Shown here: positions 9,085 to 20,000 of the stretch, one piece after another
How positions within the stretch are numbered: the stretch's first letter is position 1
How the letters are laid out: each line of letters starts with the position of its first letter
Assembly (NCBI GenBank): GCA_033765235.1
Contig: JANRIG010000039.1
Location: forward strand, 62,001 to 126,000
DNA: 64,000 bases
Reading direction: 5' to 3'
Origin: JANRIG01 sp033765235
Lineage (GTDB): Bacteria > Bacteroidota > Bacteroidia > Cytophagales > UBA9547
Translations under genes and position numbers: made by a program
Notes under the pieces: model-generated
What the model saw: only the letters and a program-made list of their open reading frames with translations
Databases searched by the model: none
Told to the model about the DNA's origin: nothing

Positions 9085-9741
9085 TCATACCAGTTGAAAT
9101 CTCAAGTAGTGTATTTTTTTGCCTTCGGCTAAAAACATTTTTTCATATTTAGTCATGATACCGTGGTGCAGGCTCTGCCACTCAGATGTATATAAATCAT
9201 GTGTACAAATATCGGGTTTTATGTGTTCATTTTCAATAGTTTGCAATGTATATTGAAATAGAAACTCACTATCTGTTTTGAGATGTATGTGTGCATGGGG
9301 TTTTAATATATTTTTATATGCCTTCAAAAAACGAGGATGGGTGAGCCTATGCTTTTCATTGCGGTCTTTGGGCTGCGGATCAGGGAATGTAATCCACGCC
9401 TCGCTCACCTCATGTGGTGCAAAATATTGGTCTATGGTATCGATGCGCGTGCGCAAAAATGCCACATTCAACAATCTTAGCGCTTCTGCAGACTTGCTGC
9501 CACGCCATAGTCTGGCACCTTTTATATCCACACCTACATAATTGGCATCTGCAAACATGCCGGCCAAGCCACATGTGTACTCTCCATTGCCACATCCGAG
9601 CTCTATTATGATAGGATTATTGTTGTGAAAATAATGCTCATTCCAAGCCCCTTTGCAAGTAGTGTAAAACGACTTACCCTCTTCTATGATATAGTTGCTC
9701 TTGATATTTTCAGAAAACCTGAAAAGCTTATTTTTACCCAT
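9085..9741 (-). CDS. trmB: tRNA (guanine-N7-)-methyltransferase
   Basis: The 218-residue enzyme methylates G46 in the variable loop of tRNAs using S-adenosylmethionine. The SAM-binding motif IELGCGNGEYT is near residue 46, and the TrmB substrate motif TFPDPQPKDRNEKHRL is near residue 118. Length is typical. A TATTTTTGC -7 box lies 19 bases ahead of the ATG. Confidence 0.94.
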   Translation of the reverse strand: MGKNKLFRFSENIKSNYIIEEGKSFYTTCKGAWNEHYFHNNNPIIIELGCGNGEYTCGLAGMFADANYVGVDIKGARLWRGSKSAEALRLLNVAFLRTRIDTIDQYFAPHEVSEAWITFPDPQPKDRNEKHRLTHPRFLKAYKNILKPHAHIHLKTDSEFLFQYTLQTIENEHIKPDICTHDLYTSEWQSLHHGIMTKYEKMFLAEGKKIHYLRFQLV

Positions 9742-9759
9742 ATTTCTGAGAAAACGGGT

Positions 9760-9768
9760 GCAAAAATA
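9760..9768 (-). promoter_or_regulatory. -7 promoter box TATTTTTGC for trmB
   Basis: Exact TAnnTTTG match, with 19 bases between the box's G and the trmB ATG. I saw no TTG at the usual -33 distance. Confidence 0.45.
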
Positions 9769-9793
9769 TGATATTTCTTGATAATTATGACTA

Positions 9794-9976
9794 TTATTTG
9801 AACCTCATGCTGTAGTTGTCATAAGAGTCCAACTTATGTACAGTATTGGCATGTACTATGTACGATTCATCATCCTCTTCTGAATTAGGCAATTTGTAAT
9901 AAAATTCTTGCAGATATGTATCTATGTTTTGCCCTAACAACGAAATATCAATTTTTTTTCTTTCTTTTTCTTCCAT
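9794..9976 (-). CDS. Small acidic unknown protein
   Basis: A 60-residue protein beginning MEEKERKKIDISLLG at the ATG at 9976. The frame continues upstream to 10057, but that extension is hydrophobic and basic with no clear start. A GAGG lies just before the chosen ATG. The protein is charged, probably soluble, and has no motif I recognise. It sits alone between the GT2 gene and trmB, all on the minus strand. Its reality rests on codon-like composition only. Confidence 0.4.
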   Translation of the reverse strand: MEEKERKKIDISLLGQNIDTYLQEFYYKLPNSEEDDESYIVHANTVHKLDSYDNYSMRFK

Positions 9977-10086
9977 GACCTCTTTATTGAAAGTGTAATA
10001 AATATGTAATATTAATCTATAATTTCGAAACTTAACTAAGTTGCAGTACATTTCCAAAATAATGGTGTAAAATAATTGTTAAATTA

Positions 10087-11217
10087 TCACTTCATATTAT
10101 CTATTCCTCTCAGCATTTGCAATACCTCAATACTATTTTTATCGCTTACATCTATTCTGCGAAGCTCGGCTACATCTATCAGCAAGCCTCTGTCTGTGTA
10201 ATAGTTATCTCTTGCAAAATGTACATATTTAAGACACAAAAATGCATCGAACCATCTAAAAAATCTTTTCCTGAAATTTTCAAACCCTGATGTGTGCATA
10301 CGTATTTCTTTTATGTGCAATTGATAATCGTTTTTTTGTAAAAATATTAATACAGGCTCCGGCAACTGTGTGTATTCAAAGTTTTGCTCATATATGTTTA
10401 TTAATGCATCAAAAAATATTTTTAAGTCTTTGAATATGGCAAAGTTGTATTGTTTCACTATTTGCTCTTGGTGCCAATTCATCATAGCCCTGCCTGTGCC
10501 AAATGGCACCCTGTCAGATATTCTTGCAGATGGATACACCGTACATGTGTTTATTTCTTTATAGTTTCCCAAGGGTATTATTTTGTTGAGAAAATAAAAA
10601 TCTTCTCCTGCTTTGCGCTTGTTCATTCCTCCTTGTTTATGGTATACACTACTCCTCACCGCCATGCATGAGCCCAGGGTGTGGAATATGTATGGATGCT
10701 CTGCATATCGCAGTGCTTGAATATAATATCTCAAAAATATTTCATATAGTACTGCTCCTTCGTATATTTCACCCGTATCTGTCTGTAGGTGAGGGTGTTC
10801 ATAGTATATAGATGCGCCTGATGTTTTGGTGTTGTAAAATGCATTTTCAATTTCTGCCAAATAGTTATAGCTTACAGTACAATCAGCATCAAGATTTACT
10901 ATGACTCCGTCTGTAGCTATATCTGTGAATATATTATGAGCCGTATCCATTCCTATTTTTCTGGCAAGCCCTACTCCTGCATCTTTGGTGGGAAATATGT
11001 GGTATTGTACATCAATTGTAAAGTGTTGCAGTTCAATATTATTAATAAAACTCACTACATCTTTGTATGTTTTTTGATTAACCTGGGTTATGCGCTCTTC
11101 ACAATTTTGTGGCTCATTGATGACAATGATGATATGTACAGAACAGTTGGGCTGTGCACATGCATATAATGACCTTAAAGTATCTGCAATACCTGTTTCA
11201 TTGTAGCTTGGTATCAC
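10087..11217 (-). CDS. Glycosyltransferase family 2
   Basis: A GT-A type glycosyltransferase of at least 376 residues. The nucleotide-sugar fold is shown by IPSYNETGI at the start, the metal-binding LDADCTVSYN near residue 109 and KAGEDFYFLNK near 212. Its acceptor is unknown. The start is odd. The GTG at 11217 cuts into the first beta strand, while the in-frame upstream residues (TYICVV) fit the family well. The frame is open back to a stop at 11272-11274, yet contains no ATG, GTG or TTG before 11217. A non-AUG start such as CTG at 11250, or a sequence change, is likely. The upstream secreted-protein gene ends immediately before. Confidence 0.78.
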   Translation of the reverse strand: MIPSYNETGIADTLRSLYACAQPNCSVHIIIVINEPQNCEERITQVNQKTYKDVVSFINNIELQHFTIDVQYHIFPTKDAGVGLARKIGMDTAHNIFTDIATDGVIVNLDADCTVSYNYLAEIENAFYNTKTSGASIYYEHPHLQTDTGEIYEGAVLYEIFLRYYIQALRYAEHPYIFHTLGSCMAVRSSVYHKQGGMNKRKAGEDFYFLNKIIPLGNYKEINTCTVYPSARISDRVPFGTGRAMMNWHQEQIVKQYNFAIFKDLKIFFDALINIYEQNFEYTQLPEPVLIFLQKNDYQLHIKEIRMHTSGFENFRKRFFRWFDAFLCLKYVHFARDNYYTDRGLLIDVAELRRIDVSDKNSIEVLQMLRGIDNMK

Positions 11218-11274
11218 TACACATATATAAGTATCAGGTGATATATTCAGAATGAATTTGTAAAAAAATAGTTA

Positions 11275-12264
11275 CTAAAATAACCAATCGTCAGGGTCAG
11301 GCACTGCAGATACTATGTCTTTTTCTGATGATGAGGTTTCTTTGATGGCCTGAAATGCACTCACCATTATTTTTTCATTGCTCACCATAGCATTACTTAC
11401 ATTTACTTTAAAGTCCCATTGCTTTTTCTCATCTCTGGCAAGTTTCACTCTTATACTGTCTGAAAATGTGATAACATTTTGAATACAAGCAGCTTGTGGG
11501 TCTATACTTTGTAATATTTCTCGAGCCATATTGGCTCCTTCACTATTTTGGTTGCCATTCCAAGCCATGCTTGCTGCTTGCAGTTTTTGCATGCAAGTCA
11601 CATCTATATATTTTTGATATACAGGCCCTATGGCAGCCATCACTTTGGTGTAGCACCCTGTAGATACATTGGGTACTGTAGCCAATTTGGTAATAGACTC
11701 CAAATATTTGCTTTGCGATGATAGTGCCATGGCTTCAGTAATGATAAAATCGCATTGCGACTCATAATATTGTATGATTTTGTTTTTGCCTTCGGCTACA
11801 AACTGTTTTATCACAGCATTGGCAGGGCTCAGTTTTTGCAATGCATCAGTAAGGGCAGCATTGTCATTATTGCCCGCACCTTTGAGCTGCAAATTTACAG
11901 ACTGAAATGAGGTTTTGGTTTCTGCATCTGCTATAAAAAGGGTTACATCCAATGAAGCTGTCATCATAGGAGGAGTAGTAGGTGCTACGTTTTTTTCGAG
12001 CACTATCACTGAGGCTGTGATGATAAACTTTGGTGTGGGGCTAAATCCTCCCATGCCGTTTTGAGTGGCTATTTGTCCAAGTTTAGACTCTAATATCCTT
12101 CGGCATTGGCTTGGAAACTTAGCAAGCATTTTTTCGGATATTACGGTATGTAATGCTATGCGTGCTGCATCGTTTTGCTGACTAACAGCTCGGTTATTAA
12201 GCCATAATACCGCTGCTATAATGGCTACAGGTCTAATTAATGTATAATATTTATGTATAAACAT
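11275..12264 (-). CDS. Secreted protein of unknown function
   Basis: The 329-residue protein has an N-terminal hydrophobic segment (residues 10-25) followed by a probable signal peptidase site near AVSQQ, so it is exported. The N-terminal half, with QNGMGGFSPTPKF and a strand-rich stretch to about residue 130, resembles a small periplasmic binding domain, and the C-terminal half is helical with four spaced cysteines. I do not recognise a family. It is divergent from the CHAT operon across 26 bases, so the two transcripts start from almost the same place and may share control. Confidence 0.6.
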   Translation of the reverse strand: MFIHKYYTLIRPVAIIAAVLWLNNRAVSQQNDAARIALHTVISEKMLAKFPSQCRRILESKLGQIATQNGMGGFSPTPKFIITASVIVLEKNVAPTTPPMMTASLDVTLFIADAETKTSFQSVNLQLKGAGNNDNAALTDALQKLSPANAVIKQFVAEGKNKIIQYYESQCDFIITEAMALSSQSKYLESITKLATVPNVSTGCYTKVMAAIGPVYQKYIDVTCMQKLQAASMAWNGNQNSEGANMAREILQSIDPQAACIQNVITFSDSIRVKLARDEKKQWDFKVNVSNAMVSNEKIMVSAFQAIKETSSSEKDIVSAVPDPDDWLF

Positions 12265-12290
12265 GATGATAATATTAAATATTTGCAGAA

Positions 12291-15200
12291 ATGTATTTTA
12301 TTTGTCGTAAATTTATATTAAACCTGCTTATAGTGAAATATTTTCTACTATTTATTTTATATACATGTATTGCTTTTTTTGCAAATGCTCAAAAATGGGA
12401 AAAGAAATTACAAAAATTTGATGCCAAATATGAGCGCGGTGCTTATAAAGCAGCCTACAAATATGCCAATAAAATGGCAAAAAAATCAACAGAACCGTTA
12501 TATACTGCATTATTTAAGCTGTATATAGCCAAAGCTGCTGAGGGCTGTGGAAGATATGCCGAGATAGACAGTAATATATATGCAGGTCTTAGTATATTAA
12601 AACCTATTCAAAACACAGAGCCTCGCAACTATATAAGAGGGCTGCAAGCAGTATCTGATATATGGTTTGCATATGGCAACTATTACAAGGCAAGATTATA
12701 TCTTGATTCAGCACTCGCTATCACATCTCAAAAGCCCAGCCTTATAGACAGTGTATCAAAATCTAATTTACAAATATCCCAAGCAAAAATTTTGTTGGAA
12801 AAAGGATTTTACAATGAGGCATTGGAAATTGTAAAAATCCAAGAAAAATACCGTGTTTTCAGGCAAAATCAAAAAATTGAAGTGACTCGCAAAGGCGAAA
12901 AAAGATTGATAAAACTTCCAAAAAAAGAGCAAAAAAAACGCAATGCAGATATAGCTTCACTCATTACCATCAAGGACGATATACTGCTGAGGCGTGGCGA
13001 ATACAGGGTATTTGACACAAGCATTACTCGACATATAGGGTATGTGCGCAAACTGGCTGGAAAAACAAGTCTACCCGTGCGCGATTTGCAAGTGCTTTAC
13101 GCACAACGCCACGAACTAAAAAAAGAAAAAAAATTATCTACCAAATATTATATCAAAGCATACTATGGCAGCAAAGTAAAAGCGAGCGAAAAAAAAGCAA
13201 TGAATGTGCTTGAAAATGTGATATATACCTACTATTGGCAAGGCGACAGGCACCGTGCACGAAAATATATGCGCAAATATTATACCATGCTGCAACTCAG
13301 CTATGGCAAAAAAAATCCACTTTATGTAAGATATGGCCTCTCAGATGTGCACATTGCTTACATGTACAGCAAATTTGACAAAGCCAACAAAAGACTGAAA
13401 AAACTAAGTAAAAATGCCATAAACCTACCTCTTATACATCCTCTCAGAACCAAAATGCTCTATTACAGCCAAGACCTAAATATCAAAAGCAGTAATTACG
13501 ACCAAGCATTAGACAGCCTCAACAGATATATTGACAGCAAACTAAAACTATATGGCAGCGATGCTCCCGAATATCATAAAGCAAAACTTTTATTATCAGC
13601 ATATTATGCTTCATTTTCAGGTAAGTTTGCAGAGGCGCAAGCCATAGAAGATGAAAGTTGGACTAAGATTGTAAAACCACAACTCTCACCCCAAAACCAT
13701 GAATATATTACCTATCTTACCCAGTTTGCCACACTTTATGACTTGCTAGACAAGTATGACCTTGCCATAGGCCAGCTCACTCAAGCATGTGATACCGTAA
13801 ATAAATACTATGGCAAAGAAAATGTAGACTATGTATCTGCAACTCAGCGCAATGCAGAAGAATATATCAAAAAAGGCGACTTTGCCAAAGGCGAAACCAT
13901 CATCAATGAAGCAGTGGAGCTTATGAATAAACTATCAAATACCGAAAATGCTGCTGCAAAAACTGCTACTTACTCCACCCTTGCCAAATTGTACACCACC
14001 ATAGGCAAATACGATGAAGCAGAAAAAGCACTTCGCAAAGCCCGCAGAAGTTCTAAAAAAATAAAAGGTAATGCAGCGGTGGAGCAATCGCGCTCAGGTG
14101 ATGAACTTGCAGAATACTATATAAAAAACGGGCAATATAATGAAGCCCAAAACCTGCTCGACAAATCACTCTACCTCAAAGAAAAAAGATTTGGCAGCAC
14201 CAACAAAGAACTGATAGTGACCCTAAACCAAATGGCACAACTGAGCATAATCAAAGGCAACTATACCCAAGCAGACAAAAGCCTGAAACGCTCAGCAGAC
14301 CTTACTATTAAAATATTCAGCGAAAAATCTATCAAATACGCAGAGTACCTGCGCATAAGAGAAGACCTGTACAAAAGAATAGGTGAATACACCAAAGCAG
14401 ACGATGCTGCCATGCAGATACTTGCCATACAAAAAGAAGTGCTGGGCACCAAGCACATAGACCTGGCAGCTACACTTTCAGACATAGCCCTAATAAAATT
14501 TCATGCTACCAAACAGCCAGATATTCCCATTACATTTTTGCTCAATGCCATAGACATTGTTACACAAAATATAGGTACACAAAACCCTCAATTTGCACAG
14601 TTTAATACTAATCTTGCTATAATATATATTGAAACAGGCAAGTATGGCAAAGCAGACTCACTGCTCATAGTAGCCAGCAATACTTGGTTGAAACTATTTG
14701 GCAAAAACAATATTAACATAGCAGAAAATGCTTATTTACAAGGGATTATATTATACAAAAATGCAAAATATAAAGAAGCCGAAAATCAATTTACCATCGC
14801 AAGAACCATTTATAAAAACGTATTCAATACAAAGCATCCGGGCTATGTAAAAGCTACTTCCAAACTTGCTCATACCTATTATATTAATCAAAATTATAAA
14901 AAATCTGCCAAAATGATGGATGAAATAACCAAAACCAACCTGCAATACACCCAAAAATATTTCCCATCGCTCAGTTTTAACGAAAAGAGCAAATATTGGG
15001 AAATGATGAAAAGCGATTTTGAATTTTACAATTCCGTAGCACAAAAGTTATCAAAATCTAATAGTACATATATCAATAAAATGTATGCCAATGCTGTGGC
15101 TACCAAAGCATTGCTGCTCAGTTCATCTATCAAAGTACGCGAGCGCATCATGAATAGCAAAGATGACCAACTAATAAGCAAATATAATGACTGGATAAGC

Positions 15201-16610
15201 AAAAAAGAATATTTGACCACCGTAATTTCGCTGAGCAACGAAACCCTTAAACAAATGGGAGTGAATATAGCCCAGCTTGAAAAAGAAATCATACAACTTG
15301 AAAAAGACCTGAGTGAAAGTTCGGAGTTGTTTGCTACTAATGCTGATAAAAAATCATATCAATGGAAAGACATAAAAAACGCCCTCAAAACTAACGAATA
15401 TGCCGTAGAAATAGTACGCTTCAGGCACTTTACTAATCATTTCACAGACAGTTCTGTTTATATGGCATTTATTATTTCAAAAAACAGTGCCAAAAATCCC
15501 CAATTGGTAATATTGCCCAATGGTAAAGATATGGAAACAAAATACCTGAAATACTACCGCAACTCTACCAAACTTAAAAATGAAGAGACAAACTCATACA
15601 ATCAATATTGGAAACCATTAAAAGAAAAAATAAAAGACAGTGCGCTCGTATATATGTCAGTAGATGGTGCTTACAATCAACTCAATATAGAAGGCCTTTA
15701 CTCAGACAGCGGATACTATGCCATTGACAAAAACGACTTTGTGTTGGTGAGCAATACCAAAGACATAGCCATTCACAGCACCAAAGAAAAACAAACCAAT
15801 GCCTCGCGCGCAGTGCTGTGTGGCAATCCTACATTTTATGTAAGTGCCCAACAAACATCAACTACATCTGCAGAGCGAGGTGCAGATATTAATATCAAAA
15901 AAGTAAAAAAATCAGAAGTGTTGGCTTCAGAGCAGCAGCGCGACTTTAGGAGCGATGAAAATATAGCCCAACTGCCCGGCACAGAAGAAGAAATAAAAAA
16001 TCTTGAAAATTACCTCAGCACAAAGAAATGGATATTAAAATCCTTTAAAAATGACGCTGCAGACGAAGACTCTATCAAAAATATACGCAGCCCTAAAATT
16101 TTTCATATAGCTACCCACGGATTTTTCAAAGAAGACTACTCTCGCGATGAGCTCGAAGGACTCACAAGTTCTGAAGCTGAGTTTACTCAAAACCCACTTT
16201 TGCGCTCAGGGCTATTGCTCAAGGGAGCCGGTGATGTGTTGCGCTCCAGCTCTATATTAGACATAAACAGCGAAAAAGGAGTACTTACCGCCTACGAAGC
16301 CATGAACCTGAACCTTGACAATACTGATTTGGTAGTGCTAAGTGCTTGCGAGACAGGCTTGGGCGAGGTGCAAGTAGGCGAAGGAGTATTCGGGCTCCAG
16401 CGTGCATTCCTGGTAGCAGGCTCTAACACGGTGGTTATGAGCTTATTTAAAGTAAATGATGAAGTTACTCAAAAACTTATGACAAGATTTTATGAGCTTT
16501 GGCTCAAATCTGATGACAAGCGCAAATCATTTTCAGATGCCAAAAGAGAAATAAAAAAATTCCACCACGAGCCTGTATACTGGGCATCGTTTGTAATGAC
16601 AGGATTGTAA
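12291..16610 (+). CDS. Exported TPR-CHAT (caspase-like) protein
   Basis: A 1439-residue protein. A hydrophobic N-terminus ends in FFANAQ, a good signal peptidase I site, so the mature protein should be exported. Residues about 55-900 are tandem tetratricopeptide-like helical repeats, with units such as KYDEAEKALRKAR. The C-terminal ~400 residues form a CHAT domain, a caspase-fold peptidase: catalytic His1276 in IATHGF and Cys1353 in SACETG are both intact. CHAT peptidases usually act through a bound partner or scaffold, for which TPRs are typical. It leads a five-gene operon with a giant surface protein, so a periplasmic or surface processing role is inferred. No substrate can be named. Confidence 0.88.
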   Translation: MYFICRKFILNLLIVKYFLLFILYTCIAFFANAQKWEKKLQKFDAKYERGAYKAAYKYANKMAKKSTEPLYTALFKLYIAKAAEGCGRYAEIDSNIYAGLSILKPIQNTEPRNYIRGLQAVSDIWFAYGNYYKARLYLDSALAITSQKPSLIDSVSKSNLQISQAKILLEKGFYNEALEIVKIQEKYRVFRQNQKIEVTRKGEKRLIKLPKKEQKKRNADIASLITIKDDILLRRGEYRVFDTSITRHIGYVRKLAGKTSLPVRDLQVLYAQRHELKKEKKLSTKYYIKAYYGSKVKASEKKAMNVLENVIYTYYWQGDRHRARKYMRKYYTMLQLSYGKKNPLYVRYGLSDVHIAYMYSKFDKANKRLKKLSKNAINLPLIHPLRTKMLYYSQDLNIKSSNYDQALDSLNRYIDSKLKLYGSDAPEYHKAKLLLSAYYASFSGKFAEAQAIEDESWTKIVKPQLSPQNHEYITYLTQFATLYDLLDKYDLAIGQLTQACDTVNKYYGKENVDYVSATQRNAEEYIKKGDFAKGETIINEAVELMNKLSNTENAAAKTATYSTLAKLYTTIGKYDEAEKALRKARRSSKKIKGNAAVEQSRSGDELAEYYIKNGQYNEAQNLLDKSLYLKEKRFGSTNKELIVTLNQMAQLSIIKGNYTQADKSLKRSADLTIKIFSEKSIKYAEYLRIREDLYKRIGEYTKADDAAMQILAIQKEVLGTKHIDLAATLSDIALIKFHATKQPDIPITFLLNAIDIVTQNIGTQNPQFAQFNTNLAIIYIETGKYGKADSLLIVASNTWLKLFGKNNINIAENAYLQGIILYKNAKYKEAENQFTIARTIYKNVFNTKHPGYVKATSKLAHTYYINQNYKKSAKMMDEITKTNLQYTQKYFPSLSFNEKSKYWEMMKSDFEFYNSVAQKLSKSNSTYINKMYANAVATKALLLSSSIKVRERIMNSKDDQLISKYNDWISKKEYLTTVISLSNETLKQMGVNIAQLEKEIIQLEKDLSESSELFATNADKKSYQWKDIKNALKTNEYAVEIVRFRHFTNHFTDSSVYMAFIISKNSAKNPQLVILPNGKDMETKYLKYYRNSTKLKNEETNSYNQYWKPLKEKIKDSALVYMSVDGAYNQLNIEGLYSDSGYYAIDKNDFVLVSNTKDIAIHSTKEKQTNASRAVLCGNPTFYVSAQQTSTTSAERGADINIKKVKKSEVLASEQQRDFRSDENIAQLPGTEEEIKNLENYLSTKKWILKSFKNDAADEDSIKNIRSPKIFHIATHGFFKEDYSRDELEGLTSSEAEFTQNPLLRSGLLLKGAGDVLRSSSILDINSEKGVLTAYEAMNLNLDNTDLVVLSACETGLGEVQVGEGVFGLQRAFLVAGSNTVVMSLFKVNDEVTQKLMTRFYELWLKSDDKRKSFSDAKREIKKFHHEPVYWASFVMTGL

Positions 16611-16639
16611 AAAACTAAGAAAGTATGTAACTTTGACCT

Positions 16640-17020
16640 ATGAAAATAAAAGATAAAATATACAGATACATAGACAATGCCTCGTTATTACTTACCGAAA
16701 AAGCAGGAAAAGACGAAGATTTTTATTCAGATAAAAAATATGTACAAATGGCTGGTAATACCCTGTGGAACGGTGTATTAGAAGCATTGAAACACAAATA
16801 CCCCGAAATAGGCAAAGCCAAAGGCAGACCTAATATAGACAAATACATGGATGCAGTAGCCAAAGACAATAAAAAGATGCTCAAACATTTACAAACAGGC
16901 TATAACTATATGCATCTTTACATGGGGTATGACGGCGACTTAAGCTATAATACCAGTAGAACTGCACTCGAAGAAGCAAAAACAATAATTAATTGGGTAT
17001 TGGAAAACAATAATAAATGA
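16640..17020 (+). CDS. Small helical protein, DUF5618/HEPN-like
   Basis: A 126-residue soluble protein without signal peptide, predicted four-helix from its amphipathic pattern. Its size and shape recall HEPN-like helical bundles, and it resembles the Bacteroidota DUF5618 family as I remember it. The HEPN RNase motif RxxxxH is not present, so nuclease activity is not supported. It lies 29 bases after the CHAT gene and one base before the giant protein gene, so a cytoplasmic product is encoded between two exported ones. Function unknown. Confidence 0.6.
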   Translation: MKIKDKIYRYIDNASLLLTEKAGKDEDFYSDKKYVQMAGNTLWNGVLEALKHKYPEIGKAKGRPNIDKYMDAVAKDNKKMLKHLQTGYNYMHLYMGYDGDLSYNTSRTALEEAKTIINWVLENNNK

Positions 17021-17021
17021 T

Positions 17022-20000
17022 ATGATAAACAGATTTACCGGTAAGTTATTTTTTATATTTATATTAACATTTATATCCTATATATACAGCTATGCCCAAA
17101 CTGTAACTATTACCAACTCAGGCACAGCATTGGTATTCAATGATGCACAAGATAGCATTACACTCTCAGGTTTTTCACTGTCTGCAGGTCAAGGCCTGCA
17201 GTTGACCAAGATTGCAGGTCCATCAAGTGTCACCACTGTGACTACTACAAACCTAAAAGTATTGCTCAATCAGTCATATTTTGTCATACAAAGATTTGGT
17301 ACGCCGTTCGGCTATTCATTATTGTATAATTATTCTAATAATACCTCTATAAATGGCACAGCCTATGAGCACGCCTCCAAACTTGCCACAAGACCAATAG
17401 CAGGAAGTACATGGAGCGAAATGACCAACACTACCAATACACTGCTAAACCAATACCAGGCATTTGGGCTTAGTTCAGATATGGAAATCACTGTAGGATA
17501 CAAAGAATTCATTGGCAATTTATCATTTTCAGGCCTCAATGCTCCCACTGGTACCAATATACAAGTATCATATGAGGCAGGATTAATGAATGCAGGAAAT
17601 ATCATGAGCCTTGAGCTGTCTGACAATGCAGGCAACTTCCCTGGTACTATTCTTACCACTATTACAAGTTCTGTATCAGGTATAATAAATGCAGTGATAC
17701 CTACCTCTGCTTGCGGTAGTAACTATAAAATGGTGATAAACTCATCAAATCCATCTGCAGTAAGTCCCATATCTCCGTCTGCATTTGGTACTGAAAGTAT
17801 TACTATCACCTCCCCTATTACTATTATACAACAACCTGTAGCAGGTGTTACTGTATGTGGTGGTGCAGCTGCCATTTTCAATGTATCAGCCACAGGCAAT
17901 GTAGCACTTTATCAATGGTATCAAAACGGTAACCCTGTAGGCACCAACACAGCTCAAATTACACTATCAGGCAATAACACCACCGTTGTGAGTAATGTAT
18001 ATTGCTTTTTATCTAACAGTTGCAATTCTTTGAATTCATACTATTCGGTACTCACTCCTAAAAACTTAACATTCGTCAATACCATTACTTCTTTTGCAAT
18101 TGCCCCTACGCAAACTACTAAACTATCGCTCACCGTAGCAGGCGACGCAGTGGCAAGCTATCAATGGGTGAGAAACGGAGTAGCACTGGCAAACGATGCT
18201 ACTTTTAGTGGCGTTAATTTACCCTCTCTTTCTATTAACAATGCTTCATTGGCACTTCACAACAGTGTATTTAGGCTAATAGCCACAAGCAGCTGCCAAG
18301 CTGTTACTTCATCGGGTGCGGTATTGTCTGTGATTTCGGGTTTTCCCATTATAAACAGTTTTTCAAACCTTACCTCATCATTTGTAGCACCTAATTTAGC
18401 CTATGGAGGTTGCTTTGGTGCACCTGCAGATGATATTGAAATAGTAGGAAACAACTTTAACCCCGCTGCTACCAATGTTTCTGTAAATGGTATCAAAGTA
18501 AATACAAGTTCCATATCTGCTACAAACATTACTTTTACCATGCCAGAATACACCACAGGAGGCAGTAATTTATCAGGCTTCATTACCGTATCTACCCCGG
18601 GAGGCAGCATGTCCTATTTTACAACCCCTGTCAAAGCATATAATTGCCCGTCAGGGTCCGGCAACTTCAATATTGGCAGAGGAGCAACCTTGCGAATAAC
18701 CGGCGGCGATATGTATAATGTAGATGTAGTATCCTTTGATGGAGTTGGTGCTCTTCCTTTCACAGTAGCAAGCGACCAAAAATCTATTATAGTACACATA
18801 CCGGCTGCTACTCCCCTACTCACAGGCTTGATAAAATTAATAGAAGACAATGCGGTGTATGACCTCAATGCCTCACCATTCAGCATAGTAGATGCTCCTA
18901 CTATATCATCTGTAACGCAAAATACCAACCTGCCGGGTGCTAATGCAGTGATAAATGGCAGCAACTTTGCCGTGCCAAGCACCGTAAATGTGGTATTTTT
19001 TGGGAATAATAAATCTATACCTTTCAATGGCGGTTCTGGTTCAAGTTTTACGGTCAGTGTACCCTCAGGATTTGTAAATGATGAAATCATGGTTTTTAAC
19101 TCTAATACAGGATTATACTCAAAAGCATTTACTTGGCTCAAACAAACTCCTGTATATGCCACCCCTGTGAAAACAGCCTCAGGTAGCTATTTTACAGAAA
19201 CTAACCCACCTTTCAGCACCCAATCGCAGGGACTTGCTGTGGCAGATTTTAACATCGACGGAAAAAATGATATGGCCATTGGTGTGCCCTCAGAGTTGGC
19301 ACTTAAAGTATTTCGCAATACACACACTGCCACCACTGTAGGCACCTCTTTTGTATTAGATTATAATAACAATACACTTATAGACGGTTTATATCAACTG
19401 CAAACCGCAGACTTTGATACTGATGGCAAGATAGATATTGTAGGTATTGTAAATAATGATGGTAACAATAACTCTGTATTTTACTATTACAGAAATGTGA
19501 GTACTATAGGTGGTGCCATTGATTTTGAAATATCGTCCCCCAACATATATTCCCCCACCGAAAGTTTTACATTTAACCGCATACTCTCTGCCAATGACTT
19601 TGACCTAGACGGCAAACCTGACTTGGCATTTTTGGTAAAACCAAATCCATTTACAGAAGAGATACATATTGCCAGAAATATAAGCAACTCTGGATTGCTG
19701 GATGCTACCTCGTTTACAAATCCTATATTTATATGGCAAATGCCACAACCATATACTAACATCACCTCTATTGAGTCCAAAGACCTAAATAATGATGGCA
19801 AACCGGACCTGATAATAGGGGAAGAAAACTCCGGACAAACCAGATATTTGGTGCTAAGAAATCAATCTTCCAAAGGCATTATCAATACCTCTTCATTTGC
19901 ACCTCCTATCACAGTGCATACTGAGCAGGGTACTTCCTATTGGCCTACCTACGGCGACCTTGATGGTGACGGTTTGGCAGATATGGCGGTAGCTTCGTTC

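Noticed and set aside
12291..16610. CHAT protein as a CRISPR-guided caspase (Craspase)
   Set aside because: No CRISPR array or Cas effector is present, and the protein has a signal peptide.
16640..17020. Small helical protein as a HEPN RNase toxin
   Set aside because: The RxxxxH catalytic motif is not present.
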